A stretch of DNA of 64,000 nt from Nitrospira sp. (lineage in GTDB: Bacteria > Nitrospirota > Nitrospiria > Nitrospirales > Nitrospiraceae). The stretch covers positions 55,111 to 119,110 of the forward strand of contig JAFEBM010000015.1 in the NCBI GenBank assembly GCA_018242685.1, in the 5' to 3' direction. Below, in pieces: positions 37,783 through 46,296 of this stretch. The stretch's first letter is position 1; each line of letters opens with the position of its first letter. A program made the translations under genes and the position numbers. Below the pieces are notes generated by a model that saw only the letters and a program-made list of their open reading frames with translations, did not search any database and was not told the origin of the DNA.

Positions 37783-38331
37783 TTAAGAGGCTGACTTCGG
37801 TGGACTGCTGCTCGCAGGCAGAGTACCTCTCTTGGCTCGAAAAAACTCCTGTAGGAGTTCACGACTCTCCTGTTCGAACAGGCCCCCCATCACCTGTACT
37901 CGGTGATTGAGCCGGCGCTCGGCTGGAATATCAAAAATCGATCCGCAGGCGCCGGCCTTGGGATCCCATGCTCCGAATACAAGCCGCGCAATGCGAGATT
38001 GTACAATCGCTCCGGCGCACATGGGGCAAGGTTCCAACGTGACATAGAGCGTCGTCTCGGTGAGCCGCCATGTCTGCAGCCGTTCCGCAGCTTTCCGAAT
38101 CACAATCATTTCCGCATGCGCTGTCGGGTCCTGCGAAATCTCACGGTAGTTGTGACCAGCAGCGATCACTTCGTGAGAGTGTACGAGGACGGCGCCGATC
38201 GGGACTTCTCCCATGTGAGGAGCAAGAGCAGCCTGTTGGAGAGCCAGTTCCATGTAATGGGAATCATGTGGTTCTTGCTGCATCGAGGGAAATCTCGTGA
38301 AGTTCTTGATGGGCATAGCGCATGCTAGCAT
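37783..38331 (-). CDS. tadA: tRNA(adenine-34) deaminase
   Basis: This enzyme converts adenosine to inosine at the wobble position of tRNA-Arg(ACG). The zinc site is seen in TAHAEM (His and catalytic Glu) and EPCPMCAGAI (two Cys). The flanking ARLVFGAWDPKAGACGS is also typical. The frame gives 182 aa. A start at 38283 (MQQEPHDSHYMELAL) would give 166 aa, closer to the usual length, and no start has a clear ribosome binding site. Confidence 0.95.
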   Translation of the reverse strand: MLACAMPIKNFTRFPSMQQEPHDSHYMELALQQAALAPHMGEVPIGAVLVHSHEVIAAGHNYREISQDPTAHAEMIVIRKAAERLQTWRLTETTLYVTLEPCPMCAGAIVQSRIARLVFGAWDPKAGACGSIFDIPAERRLNHRVQVMGGLFEQESRELLQEFFRAKRGTLPASSSPPKSAS

Positions 38332-38424
38332 AGGAGCTGAGGAGAGGGACAGGAGAGGGGAGACAGCGCGAGTGTGGAGTGGTTTCCCGAGGTGGGGTAA
38401 TAGAAAGCTGGGCCGATGGTCGAG

Positions 38425-39078
38425 CTAGGGGATTCGCGGTGATCGCCTTCTCCCCTGAGCCATCTGCACTTTCAGCTCTTCCAGCTCGGCTTCGCGCTGA
38501 ATCAATTGGTCTTTTACCTCTCCCAGTTCAGTCATTCGACGCTGCAGTTCTTCTCGGGTTTGGGCGAGTAGTTCCGCTCGTTCGCTGAGCTGTTGTTGGA
38601 GGGTCGAGAGCTTAGAGCCTGTTTCCTCTGCCTGAGACTGCAGTTGAGCTAACTTCTCCATGCCTTCAGTTACTTGGGTCGAGGCGTTCCATCCAAACAA
38701 TACCAGGATGATGAGGACCACCAAGGTCACCATTCCTAACGCCCACCCGAATGATGAGCCGGATGGGGATGACGGTGGGAAGAGATGATTCATCCATTCA
38801 CCCGGCTCAAGACTCGGTTTAGAGGGCGGTTGGATTCCTAACTCAGTGGCAGGGGGCGACACACAGGACGACACAATCCTGCCTTTCAAGGATCGAGGAG
38901 GAGGCGTGATGTTGAGCCCGAATGGTAACGTCACGGCTACCGACTGATACTCTTTCAACGTCGTACGACAGGGGATGCATCCTGAAAGTAGGTGGACGTC
39001 CAGAGCCTGTCGTTCTATCCGTTCGAGCGCTCCGACAGCGTATAAAGGAACAGTAGCTGCTAATTCGTTATGTGTCAT
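38425..39078 (-). CDS. Membrane anti-sigma factor with zinc-finger-like N-terminus
   Basis: This 217-aa protein partners the ECF sigma gene that ends 4 bp inside its start (ATGA overlap). The N-terminal domain (MTHNELAATVPLYAVGALE) is the anti-sigma ASD, with His29, Cys34 and Cys37; the spacing is one residue longer than the common HX3CX2C. A single membrane helix (WALGMVTLVVLIILVLFGW, about 108-127) is followed by an extracytoplasmic coiled coil (about 135-210, heptad-like Leu/Glu/Gln). It would hold the sigma factor at the membrane until an envelope signal arrives. Confidence 0.88.
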   Translation of the reverse strand: MTHNELAATVPLYAVGALERIERQALDVHLLSGCIPCRTTLKEYQSVAVTLPFGLNITPPPRSLKGRIVSSCVSPPATELGIQPPSKPSLEPGEWMNHLFPPSSPSGSSFGWALGMVTLVVLIILVLFGWNASTQVTEGMEKLAQLQSQAEETGSKLSTLQQQLSERAELLAQTREELQRRMTELGEVKDQLIQREAELEELKVQMAQGRRRSPRIP

Positions 39079-39731
39079 ACCGCTTCATCCTGTTCCCAAT
39101 ATGAATGCAGCGACTCGAGCAGTTGCGACATGCCGAGCGCAAGGCAGGTTTTCACTGCCTCCAGAGGTTGATCGAGCTGTGCCGCGATCTCCGTATCCGG
39201 TAAGCCTTCGAAGTAGGCCAGCTCGATCAGCTGCTGTTGCGCATGCGGTAAGTTCCCCCACGCCTCTTTGATCAGGTTTTGCAGCTCTTGGTCGGCCTGT
39301 GAATCAAAAGGATCGAAATCCTGGTCGGTGACTTGGCCGGTCTGGATATCATCGATGGAGGGACTCGTCTGGCGAGGAGGACGAGGACCACGTACCCGCA
39401 ACCGATCGATAGCCCGGTTGCGGGTCAGTGTAAGGAGCCAGGCGATGGGTGTGCCTCGACCGACATCGTAGCGTACGACCTTTCTCCAAACGTCGAGATA
39501 AATTTCCTGGAGTACGTCCGCTGCTTCTTCGCGGTTGCCGAGGATGCGCAATGCCAGACTGAACAACACGGCACTGGATTGATCGTAGAGCTGGCTCAGG
39601 GCATGGTGGTCGCCTTTGGCTACACGAGCGACCAGTTTCGGGTCAATAGTCGAGGCGGCGAGCTGAGAAGATGTATCCATAAGCATGTTGATTGTGGTGA
39701 TCGAGGTGATGATCCGCTGACCGGTCATCAC
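39075..39731 (-). CDS. ECF RNA polymerase sigma factor (SigK-like)
   Basis: The 218-aa frame contains region 2 (LYDQSSAVLFSLALRILGNREEAADVLQEIYLDVWRK region, about 45-95), WLLTLTRNRAIDRLR, and region 4 (LPHAQQQLIELAYFEGLPDTEIAAQLDQPLEAVKT). The first 15-17 residues are probably not translated; ATG at 39686 or 39680 looks better and gives about 200 aa. It overlaps the anti-sigma gene by 4 bp. The pair is 77 bp downstream of the RiPP-type operon on the same strand, so it could be co-regulated with it, but this is not shown. Confidence 0.92.
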   Translation of the reverse strand: MMTGQRIITSITTINMLMDTSSQLAASTIDPKLVARVAKGDHHALSQLYDQSSAVLFSLALRILGNREEAADVLQEIYLDVWRKVVRYDVGRGTPIAWLLTLTRNRAIDRLRVRGPRPPRQTSPSIDDIQTGQVTDQDFDPFDSQADQELQNLIKEAWGNLPHAQQQLIELAYFEGLPDTEIAAQLDQPLEAVKTCLALGMSQLLESLHSYWEQDEAV

Positions 39732-39808
39732 TATAGCATCCTCGATTCACTCGACGAAGAAATCGCGCAAAGGATGCGCCGAGAGCTCCATGGCAGAAAA
39801 AGGAAATA

Positions 39809-40651
39809 CTATTGCTTTCTGATTGTTGTTGAACGCTGCGCGGAATGAAGCGGGGTTTGAGTCTGTAGGCATAAACCGATCGATTCACAGAGAACTTCCG
39901 TGGTTATGCGTTGGAACAGTGGTCGCATGTATATGTGCCGAGGATTGAGCGTGCAGGTTCCCAGATAGAGAGGGCCTGCACGAATGACGAGTACGATACT
40001 TTCGTCGTTCAATGCCGACAGACATCGATGAAGATAATCGAATTGATCGAAATGGACCCGCTCCCGTGCAATATACCCTTGGAAGGAATGCAACGGCGCT
40101 CGCTTCAGAATGTCGACGATCATGAGCCTTCTTAGAAGAGAGCGTAGAATATTCTTGAGAACCGGCCGATCCGCGACCCAATTCAACGATCGCAGGACAA
40201 GAAGTCTTCCTAATTTCCACGTCACAGCTCGAACCCATGTGGAATCCCTTCCTGCTCGTTCGATCGTTGCGCGGGTATATGGGCTGACGGCGATCCGTTT
40301 TCCGCGGCGAACGAGACACGTTACTCGACCCACAACATGTCGTGCGTCCACTTCCTCAAAAGAGCCCGCATTCGCATCCCCCCGCAAAAAAAGCCGATCG
40401 CCTTCGATCCAGTGAATGCGATGGCAGATAAACAATCGGTCATGCCGGTACACGACGATATCGCCGACCTGAAGATTGTCCGGCCGCTCCAGCTCTAGTT
40501 CATCACCTATCTGAAGTGTTGGGGTCATGCTCTTGGAATTCACGACGGGAGTCATGACGTTCCACAACGTCGATCCATGAACCGCCTCAGGTAGCTGATC
40601 GGCCGAAAAGCCTGTTGAGGCGGTCGATGGGCTGAGGAGTCGAGCGATCAT
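39809..40651 (-). CDS. S26/S24-like signal peptidase of the radical-SAM peptide operon
   Basis: The protein has 280 aa from ATG 40651, which overlaps the preceding stop by ATGA; a longer frame is possible but less likely. The peptidase core shows VNSKSMTPTLQIGDELELER (Ser41 before Met), GDIVVYRHDRLFICHRI (His77) and RGDANAGSFEEVDARHVVGR, as in SipW/archaeal-type signal peptidases that use Ser and His. About 130 further residues follow and are not recognised. No strong membrane helix is seen. As the last gene of an operon encoding a small precursor-like peptide, it is a candidate leader peptidase; this is inference. Confidence 0.8.
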   Translation of the reverse strand: MIARLLSPSTASTGFSADQLPEAVHGSTLWNVMTPVVNSKSMTPTLQIGDELELERPDNLQVGDIVVYRHDRLFICHRIHWIEGDRLFLRGDANAGSFEEVDARHVVGRVTCLVRRGKRIAVSPYTRATIERAGRDSTWVRAVTWKLGRLLVLRSLNWVADRPVLKNILRSLLRRLMIVDILKRAPLHSFQGYIARERVHFDQFDYLHRCLSALNDESIVLVIRAGPLYLGTCTLNPRHIYMRPLFQRITTEVLCESIGLCLQTQTPLHSAQRSTTIRKQ

Positions 40652-41607
40652 GAGCTGAGCCTCGATGGTGTTATCAGCCGCCTGAGCACCGGCCCACTCA
40701 GGGTGAGACCGGCCTTTGCCAGGTGATACCATCGCAACAGTATTATCCTCCAGGGTCTGGTCCGTTCCGTCGAACCATACCGGTAGGACAGAAATACAGA
40801 GGAGGGATAGAGGCGTTGTGCCAACCAGCTTATCTTTGTTAAGCCTGGTTGCGTCATGAACAGCAGAAGGTGGCCTATCTCCGGCAGAGGCTCCGTGGTC
40901 ACCAGTTTCCGAAAAAACCAGGCCAACATGTGCTCGTTTCTGTTCAAGGGGGCCAACAACTCGCGGACGGTATCAGGAATGGCGATCGAGGGAAAGATTT
41001 TCCGAACATGATTCAGGCCATGATGCAAGGGTGCCCGCAGTCTTGCCTGTTGGATTCGGGCGATGACTGCAGGCCAATCTGGCGGCTCTTTTTCGATGAG
41101 GAGTTTCATGTCATGGACGAACGATACGGACAGGTGTCCTCGATGGATCACGGTATAGGCCGTCAGATAAATCAGTAGATCGGCCGTATCCAGACAACAA
41201 ATGGTTGTGGCGCCGAACGGTCGCGTCATTGCCCGGCTCCATACATCAGCCAGTCTCTGTCGGTCCAGATACCAAATGGTCGTGATCAGATCCAGCGAAA
41301 GATCTCGTTCAGAGGACGCATAGGATGGATTGCCGTCGATCTGTTGGGTAAAGCCGAAGTCCCGAAGCAGTCGATCGATGGCGGGTAAATCCGATTCGTG
41401 GACCAGCAGATCGACATCTGAAATGGGTCGTGCTCCCCGCACGCCATACAGACGAGAGATAACATCCGCACCCTTCAGGACAATGAAGGCAATCCCTTGT
41501 TGCTGAAACCGTTTGACGATCAGCACGAATGCTTCAAGGATCGCCTGATTTCTGGTGCCGACCTGAGTATAGGCATCAACCAGGTCGTTGAGGGTGGAGG
41601 AGGGCAT
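40648..41607 (-). CDS. Nucleotidyltransferase-fold protein (PF14907-like)
   Basis: This 319-aa protein has the signature of the uncharacterised nucleotidyltransferase family seen in RiPP and capsule clusters: FIVLKGADVISRLYG (Lys45-Gly46) and ARPISDVDLLV (Asp64, Asp66 as metal ligands). The remainder is helical. It may adenylylate or otherwise modify the peptide or a partner; the family's chemistry is not established. The start overlaps the upstream radical-SAM gene by 32 bp and its stop overlaps the peptidase start, so translation is tightly coupled. Confidence 0.85.
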   Translation of the reverse strand: MPSSTLNDLVDAYTQVGTRNQAILEAFVLIVKRFQQQGIAFIVLKGADVISRLYGVRGARPISDVDLLVHESDLPAIDRLLRDFGFTQQIDGNPSYASSERDLSLDLITTIWYLDRQRLADVWSRAMTRPFGATTICCLDTADLLIYLTAYTVIHRGHLSVSFVHDMKLLIEKEPPDWPAVIARIQQARLRAPLHHGLNHVRKIFPSIAIPDTVRELLAPLNRNEHMLAWFFRKLVTTEPLPEIGHLLLFMTQPGLTKISWLAQRLYPSSVFLSYRYGSTERTRPWRIILLRWYHLAKAGLTLSGPVLRRLITPSRLSS

Positions 41608-42634
41608 GGGTGCGGTGCTCCAATTCGGCCCACTGCTTGTAGTGCGGAAGGCAGACGCTCATGTCGCCGGTTTCCAGCCAGGCATCGTTTCTGCCTTGGC
41701 GGCAGTAAGAACGGACTGCACAACTTGCACAGTCGTACCGATTGTTTGGACGAGCCTCGTCGACCGTTCGCTTAAGCAATTCCCACCCTTCCGAGACTGT
41801 CCCGTTTCTCAGATCGTATCGGGGAATGGGAAAGGCCGTGCAAAGATTCATCTCGCCGTAAGGTGTAATTGCAAAGCGAGTGTGGCCGCAGTCGCATTCG
41901 ATGAACTCGTCGGTAGGATGACAAGTATCTTCAATCGGCGCCGCCCCCCAGTTGGAAAGCATGTCCTGATCGATGTCGCTTTTCCTTGCAGGAGAGAGCC
42001 GATATTCCAGCGGTGCAACATTGCCGGTTACCATTGGAGTGATGTCAGAACAGTATTGAAATTTCTGTCCAAAATTCTCGGCCAAAATTCGACAGGCTTG
42101 AACGTCGTGGTGATTGATGGTGGTGACCGGCATGCGAACAACGACGGGAAGATTCGCCTGAGCCAGCATTGTGAGCCCGTGATGGAATGCCGCGTAAGAT
42201 CCTGGCACGGCCGTCATCTGTTCATAAGTGGATGCTGTGGCTCCGTAGATCGAGACGCAGACTTGTTCCACGTGGACTGCTTCGAGTAGCGCTACAAATT
42301 CAGGTGTCACCCTTGTGGCATTGGTCAGCAGTCGAATCAAGAGACCGAGACGTTGGGTATAGCGGAAGATTTCGCCAAGATCCGGCCGAGTGCCGAGTTC
42401 TCCGCCAGTGAACGTGATGGTCAGCACCCCGAATGCGGCTAGTTGATCGACGAGTCGCAATACCTCCGATGTGCCGAGTTCCTGAGGCAAGGCGCGATGA
42501 GTTGGGTTGAAACAATGGACGCATCGCAAATTGCAACCATAGGTGAGCTCGAACGTCACGCTTTCCGGCCGGCGCCGAAGTCTGGCTTTCGACGATAGTT
42601 CGGCCAAGAATGTGTCGGCCTCAATCTGTTTCAT
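41576..42634 (-). CDS. Radical SAM/SPASM peptide-modifying enzyme (third in operon)
   Basis: This 352-aa enzyme has the radical SAM cluster motif CX3CX2C at Cys34, Cys38 and Cys41 (TYGCNLRCVHCFNP) and the SAM-binding TFTGGELG. A C-terminal SPASM domain carries CDCGHTRF, NLCTAF, CASCAVRSYC and a final SVC, enough for one or two auxiliary clusters. Enzymes of this type install thioether, C-C or epimer modifications on ribosomal peptides. The start overlaps the HPr-kinase-like stop by ATGA. The CX3CXXCFNPT motif differs from the CYTD type of the other two enzymes here, suggesting a distinct reaction. Confidence 0.93.
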   Translation of the reverse strand: MKQIEADTFLAELSSKARLRRRPESVTFELTYGCNLRCVHCFNPTHRALPQELGTSEVLRLVDQLAAFGVLTITFTGGELGTRPDLGEIFRYTQRLGLLIRLLTNATRVTPEFVALLEAVHVEQVCVSIYGATASTYEQMTAVPGSYAAFHHGLTMLAQANLPVVVRMPVTTINHHDVQACRILAENFGQKFQYCSDITPMVTGNVAPLEYRLSPARKSDIDQDMLSNWGAAPIEDTCHPTDEFIECDCGHTRFAITPYGEMNLCTAFPIPRYDLRNGTVSEGWELLKRTVDEARPNNRYDCASCAVRSYCRQGRNDAWLETGDMSVCLPHYKQWAELEHRTHALLHPQRPG

Positions 42635-43536
42635 CGGGAAGCCGGGGTGAGGGTCGGCGAATGATCGCGCACGAAGTCAACGACATCGCGCTGGTTGAGA
42701 AACGACAGTCCATGACAGGGAATCCGCACCGTGAGCGATGCCAGAAACTCGAGCGTTGCTTCCAAACCGGCGCGGTCCCAATGGGGAAGAAAGGCTTGCT
42801 GCAGTATGAGTGTGGCGGCTTTTGATGATGCCAGAGGAGTGAGGGAATGTTGCTCCTGTCCATGACTGATACTGAACAGCGCGGCGATCGGAGCGGATGA
42901 GTTTTCGGCATAGTGTCCGGATCCAACCCAAGGAGTTCCATGCAGAAAGAAAGCGGTGCCATGCCGCCGTAAGATCACCCGTTCGTCACTGAGTACAACG
43001 GCGTCTTGGTTTGCGAACAGCTCGGCGACGGTTGATTTCCCGGTCCCGGAAGCTCCAGTGAAGACGTAACCCTGTTTGTCGAGGACCAAGCCCGCTGCGT
43101 GCAAGAGCAATCCGCCGTCGCGTGACAAACGCGACAACAGGCAGACTTCGATGAGTGGATTGAATAGCTGCATAGGGCTCCATCCAACTTGCCCGTCCTC
43201 CAGACCAGGGAGCATCCATGCCCGGACTGTTCGGTAGTCATCTGAAATACGCGCCCGAACCCGTGGTTGAAAAAGTTTTGGGTCGAGGGACTCGAACAGC
43301 AATCCGTCATCCGATTCAAAGAGTTTCCAGCAGCCATGGGCTGAATCGAAGAGGAGCGTTCCTGGTGGAAGCTCAGGGAGAGGCGATGCGACCGTCACGT
43401 CTATTCGAATATCCGGGGATGGAGTCCAAGAGGAGAGAAAACCATTGAATGGCCGAAGCGGCCAGGTGAGGCGAGGGTGATTATCCGGTTCATGCACCTG
43501 CACTGCATATCCGCCGATCCGAACCGTCAGATCCAT
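42631..43536 (-). CDS. HPr kinase-like P-loop protein of the RiPP operon
   Basis: The protein has 301 aa from ATG 43536, chosen because AGGAG lies about 5 bases upstream; a longer frame would overlap the precursor gene. The C-terminal half has a P-loop GASGTGKST (161-169), preceded by LLLHAAGLVLDKQGYVFTG and followed by VVLSDERVILRR and GTPWVGSGHYAE, the HPr kinase/phosphorylase fold. Such homologues recur in lasso-peptide and PqqD-containing clusters and may phosphorylate the peptide. The N-terminal half (about 1-125) is a separate domain I do not recognise. It sits directly after the precursor gene. Confidence 0.85.
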   Translation of the reverse strand: MDLTVRIGGYAVQVHEPDNHPRLTWPLRPFNGFLSSWTPSPDIRIDVTVASPLPELPPGTLLFDSAHGCWKLFESDDGLLFESLDPKLFQPRVRARISDDYRTVRAWMLPGLEDGQVGWSPMQLFNPLIEVCLLSRLSRDGGLLLHAAGLVLDKQGYVFTGASGTGKSTVAELFANQDAVVLSDERVILRRHGTAFFLHGTPWVGSGHYAENSSAPIAALFSISHGQEQHSLTPLASSKAATLILQQAFLPHWDRAGLEATLEFLASLTVRIPCHGLSFLNQRDVVDFVRDHSPTLTPASR

Positions 43537-43543
43537 ATGGCTC

Positions 43544-43744
43544 CTACGACGCGCGAGGACCTGAATCGGTGCGACGTCCACTGAAACGTCTCTTGCAGCC
43601 GCCCCGGTTGTTCGGCCTGCACCCGCCGTTGCCGCCTTGAGAGACGCTGGTTGTCATCAGGCTGCAGGCGCTCAAGATGGCCTGTTCCTGGTTCAGGTCG
43701 ACACGGAAGAGTTGTGGCATGCTGTACGGTTTCTTCTCGATCAT
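43544..43744 (-). CDS. Putative RiPP precursor peptide, 66 aa, Gly/Cys/Arg-rich core
   Basis: This short gene overlaps the upstream radical-SAM stop by ATGA and ends 8 bp before the HPr-kinase-like gene. The N-terminal part (KKPYSMPQLFRVDLNQEQAI) looks like a leader for a PqqD-type recognition element. It is followed by LSACSLMTTSV and a core-like region with QGGNGGC and NRGGCKRRF, three Cys in all (27, 42, 49), and a basic, Ser/Gly-rich tail. The two GGC(R/K) units suggest repeated modification sites. Leader and core split, enzymes on both sides and translational coupling all fit a ribosomally made, post-translationally modified peptide. The cut site is not certain, but the AC or just before GG are options. 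The mature product is unknown. Confidence 0.8.
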   Translation of the reverse strand: MIEKKPYSMPQLFRVDLNQEQAILSACSLMTTSVSQGGNGGCRPNNRGGCKRRFSGRRTDSGPRAS

Positions 43745-44871
43745 GATGTGTGTTGCTCTCCTTGCGAAGGCCGTTTCAAGGGGTGAACCAGCGTCTGATG
43801 CAGCGTCGATTCAGCCCGCGCCATGGCCACGTCGCAGTCGTAGGGGATCGGTGCTTGCCGGTCACCCATTTCCCATCGGGCCTGTGACGGTTGCTTGTCG
43901 CAGAATTGGTGCACGGTACAGGATCGGCAAGGTGTATAACGCTGATAGCGCAGGTTCTGCACTTGGGTAAAAGCTCGCGCGACGGCCTCGCGTAGAGAAA
44001 CCTGCCTGAGCGACACGCGGGTTTCGTATTGAAACGTGCACGTGCTGAGTTCGCCCCATGCATTAATGTGAATTGTGTTGGTGCCGCAGCCGCAACGAAA
44101 CAACCGATCGGTTTCCGGTCGACCGAGAGGCACTTCCGCGTGACAGGCTTCGCCTTGTTCGGATGCCGGCTCTTGCTGCCCGATCACCTGTAAATCTTCA
44201 GTCGAAATTCTGTGGGTGAGCGAAGAGCAATCGCCGTCGAGTCGCGGCGACAGCGACGTGGTGTACCCGAACGACTGTCCAAACGACTCGGTATACGCTC
44301 GAAGGTCATCGAGCTCGTCCTTGTTCCAGTTCATCAACTTGGTTTTGAGCGTGAACGGCAAGCCGCTCTCTCGAAGCAACGTCATGCCCCTCAAAAACGC
44401 ACGATACGACCCTGGTACCTGGGTGAACCAATCGAACCGTGCCTCATTCAGCGTGTGGCACGAGACATCGATTGTGAAGGGAGGCATAGTTTGCAATCGC
44501 TGGATCGTCGCGCGGGTGAATAGCGTCCCATTGGTATACAGTTGGAGTAGAAACCCTCGCCGGTAGGCATGCTCGTACACATCAAAAAACTGAGGATGCA
44601 TGAAAATGTCGCCGCCCGACAGATTCAGCCAGATGACGCCGAGGCCTTGGAGCTCTGCCAGTAAGCGATACAGTTCGTCGCGCGTCAGTTCGCGCGGCAG
44701 AAACTCAGGATTATTGTAAGGATCGGTGTAACAATGGCGGCAATGGAGATTGCAGCGATAGGTCAATTCGAGCTGAGCTTTAACAACCTGCTGATGCTGT
44801 GTCGACCGGGCATGGATCTGCTCGCTGAACGTTCCGTACGGAACTCTGGGGATGATTCGCAGCTCACCCAC
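43741..44871 (-). CDS. Radical SAM/SPASM peptide-modifying enzyme (second in operon)
   Basis: The enzyme has about 376 aa from GTG 44871, which overlaps the preceding radical-SAM stop by 8 bp. A longer in-frame ATG (45024) would run 160 bp into that gene and adds unmatched sequence. Radical SAM motif Cys40, Cys44, Cys47 (TYRCNLHCRHCYTD), LNLSGGDIFMHP, and a full SPASM end: CGCGTNTIHINAWGELSTC, CRSCTVHQFC and later YDCD. The stop codon overlaps the precursor start, so this is the best candidate to act first on that peptide. The start codon assignment is the weakest point. Confidence 0.9.
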   Translation of the reverse strand: MGELRIIPRVPYGTFSEQIHARSTQHQQVVKAQLELTYRCNLHCRHCYTDPYNNPEFLPRELTRDELYRLLAELQGLGVIWLNLSGGDIFMHPQFFDVYEHAYRRGFLLQLYTNGTLFTRATIQRLQTMPPFTIDVSCHTLNEARFDWFTQVPGSYRAFLRGMTLLRESGLPFTLKTKLMNWNKDELDDLRAYTESFGQSFGYTTSLSPRLDGDCSSLTHRISTEDLQVIGQQEPASEQGEACHAEVPLGRPETDRLFRCGCGTNTIHINAWGELSTCTFQYETRVSLRQVSLREAVARAFTQVQNLRYQRYTPCRSCTVHQFCDKQPSQARWEMGDRQAPIPYDCDVAMARAESTLHQTLVHPLKRPSQGEQHTS

Positions 44872-45775
44872 GATGTACCATCGGTTGAAGCAATGGTGCT
44901 GTCTCTGGTTGCTTGTGTTCGCAAGTAAACGTCGGCAGTGCTTCGAAAAACCCTTCTCTGAACGAACCTGTTCGCAAATCATAGCGCTGGCATCGATTTC
45001 CTGAGCAGAGTTGCATCTGGCCATAAGCGTCGATATGGAATCGCTGCATTCCGCTTCTGCAGGGAGGGGGGTCGGCCTGTGCCCGTCGGCGGGCTTCTAT
45101 CCAAAGCAGGGGATCCTTCCGATGCAACTCTGTCAATTCTTGTTCAGCTGCTGCATAACGAAAGGGACCGCCCCCTCCATCGAGTTCTGATCGAAGCTCG
45201 TCGCCGAGCTTGAATCGGGCCGGCCCGAGCGAGTCGGCATATTCTTTGATCGCGAGGATTTCATGCTGATTCAGTGACAGGACAGTCGCCTTCAACGTCA
45301 GTGGAAGATGGCGATCACACAACAAACGGATCGCTCTGAGGCAGCGTTGATGCGAACCCTGGTGTTGGGTGATCCGTTCGAATGTTCCGGTGGTCGAGCC
45401 ATGCAGGCTGATTTCAATCCCGTGAGGAGGCAGAGCCGCAAATCGATCGGCTTCGACTTCCGTAATCAACGTCCCGTTCGTGAAGACGGTGACGAGAAAG
45501 CCGCGCCGAACGGCTTGTTCATAAATCACAAAAAAATCGGGTCTGCCCATCGGTTCACCGCCGGTCAGGCACAGTTCCAGCGTGCCGGCATCGCCCATGT
45601 CGTCCAGGATTCGGAGAATCTCGGCAGTGGCGAGCTCCTGACGGATGAACTCCGGTCGATTGCGGCAGTCCGTGTAACACATGACACAGTGAAGGTTGCA
45701 ACGACAGGTGATCTCCCATTGACAGGAGAGTGGGAAACGGTCGGGGAAGGCGCGAAGCTTACCCAGTGGGACCAT
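44864..45775 (-). CDS. Radical SAM enzyme with short SPASM-like end (first in operon)
   Basis: This 303-aa enzyme has radical SAM Cys26, Cys30 and Cys33 (CRCNLHCVMCYTD) and LCLTGGEPMGRPDF for SAM binding. The C-terminal part has CRSGMQRFHIDAYGQMQLC, then NRC and FTCEH, and stops soon after. The SPASM domain is thus shorter than that of the enzyme encoded next, and may hold a single or atypical auxiliary cluster. The start overlaps the PqqD-like gene by 17 bp. It and the next enzyme are similar (both CYTD type, same NPEF/RPEF segment), suggesting a gene duplication. Confidence 0.9.
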   Translation of the reverse strand: MVPLGKLRAFPDRFPLSCQWEITCRCNLHCVMCYTDCRNRPEFIRQELATAEILRILDDMGDAGTLELCLTGGEPMGRPDFFVIYEQAVRRGFLVTVFTNGTLITEVEADRFAALPPHGIEISLHGSTTGTFERITQHQGSHQRCLRAIRLLCDRHLPLTLKATVLSLNQHEILAIKEYADSLGPARFKLGDELRSELDGGGGPFRYAAAEQELTELHRKDPLLWIEARRRAQADPPPCRSGMQRFHIDAYGQMQLCSGNRCQRYDLRTGSFREGFFEALPTFTCEHKQPETAPLLQPMVHRG

Positions 45776-46070
45776 CGGTTACGGTAACCTCATTGACGGC
45801 ACGGATCGAGAGTAGATCGATCAGTAAGGTGTGAAAATCCTGATGGAACTGTTCCACGGTCACGTCATACTCCCGAACGAACTCGTCGCTGATCGTTTGA
45901 ACGGATCGAGTGCCGTCGATTCGCCCCCAGAGGGCCGCTCCCGTCTCATTCAGGACGTAGATGCTGTTGGATTCGGTGAGGGTCCTCCTGATGGGGACCA
46001 GGATGCATTCGCCGGCCACGTCCCGCTGCACATAATCAGGATTCTTTGTGTATACGGCGCCGAGATTCAT
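45759..46070 (-). CDS. PqqD-like peptide recognition protein (RRE)
   Basis: The protein has about 103 aa from ATG 46070; the frame opens six codons earlier. NSIYVLNETGAALWGRIDGTRSVQTISDEFVREYDVTVEQFHQDFHTLLIDL region shows the PqqD pattern: a beta-wing, LNxTGxxLWxxIDGxxxxxxI, and helices with xxEYDV. PqqD-type RiPP recognition elements bind leader peptides and hand them to a radical SAM partner. Here three such partners follow directly in the same operon. Confidence 0.9.
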   Translation of the reverse strand: MNLGAVYTKNPDYVQRDVAGECILVPIRRTLTESNSIYVLNETGAALWGRIDGTRSVQTISDEFVREYDVTVEQFHQDFHTLLIDLLSIRAVNEVTVTDGPTG

Positions 46071-46296
46071 GAGGCGGCAGGATAGCAAATCCCTTAGGGA
46101 CCCGCTAGAGATATTTCGGGGTGCTTCAGCCTGATTAGGTGATCACGGCAAACCCTTCATTCCAGTTCAGTTCGTCGGAAGGGAGGAGAGCAGGAAGTAT
46201 CCCGTACAGAAAGAACTGGACTTGAGATACCACACGACCGACACCTTCTACCAGACGGGTGAACAAAGTGATGGCGGTTATCCGTACCAGCACTGG

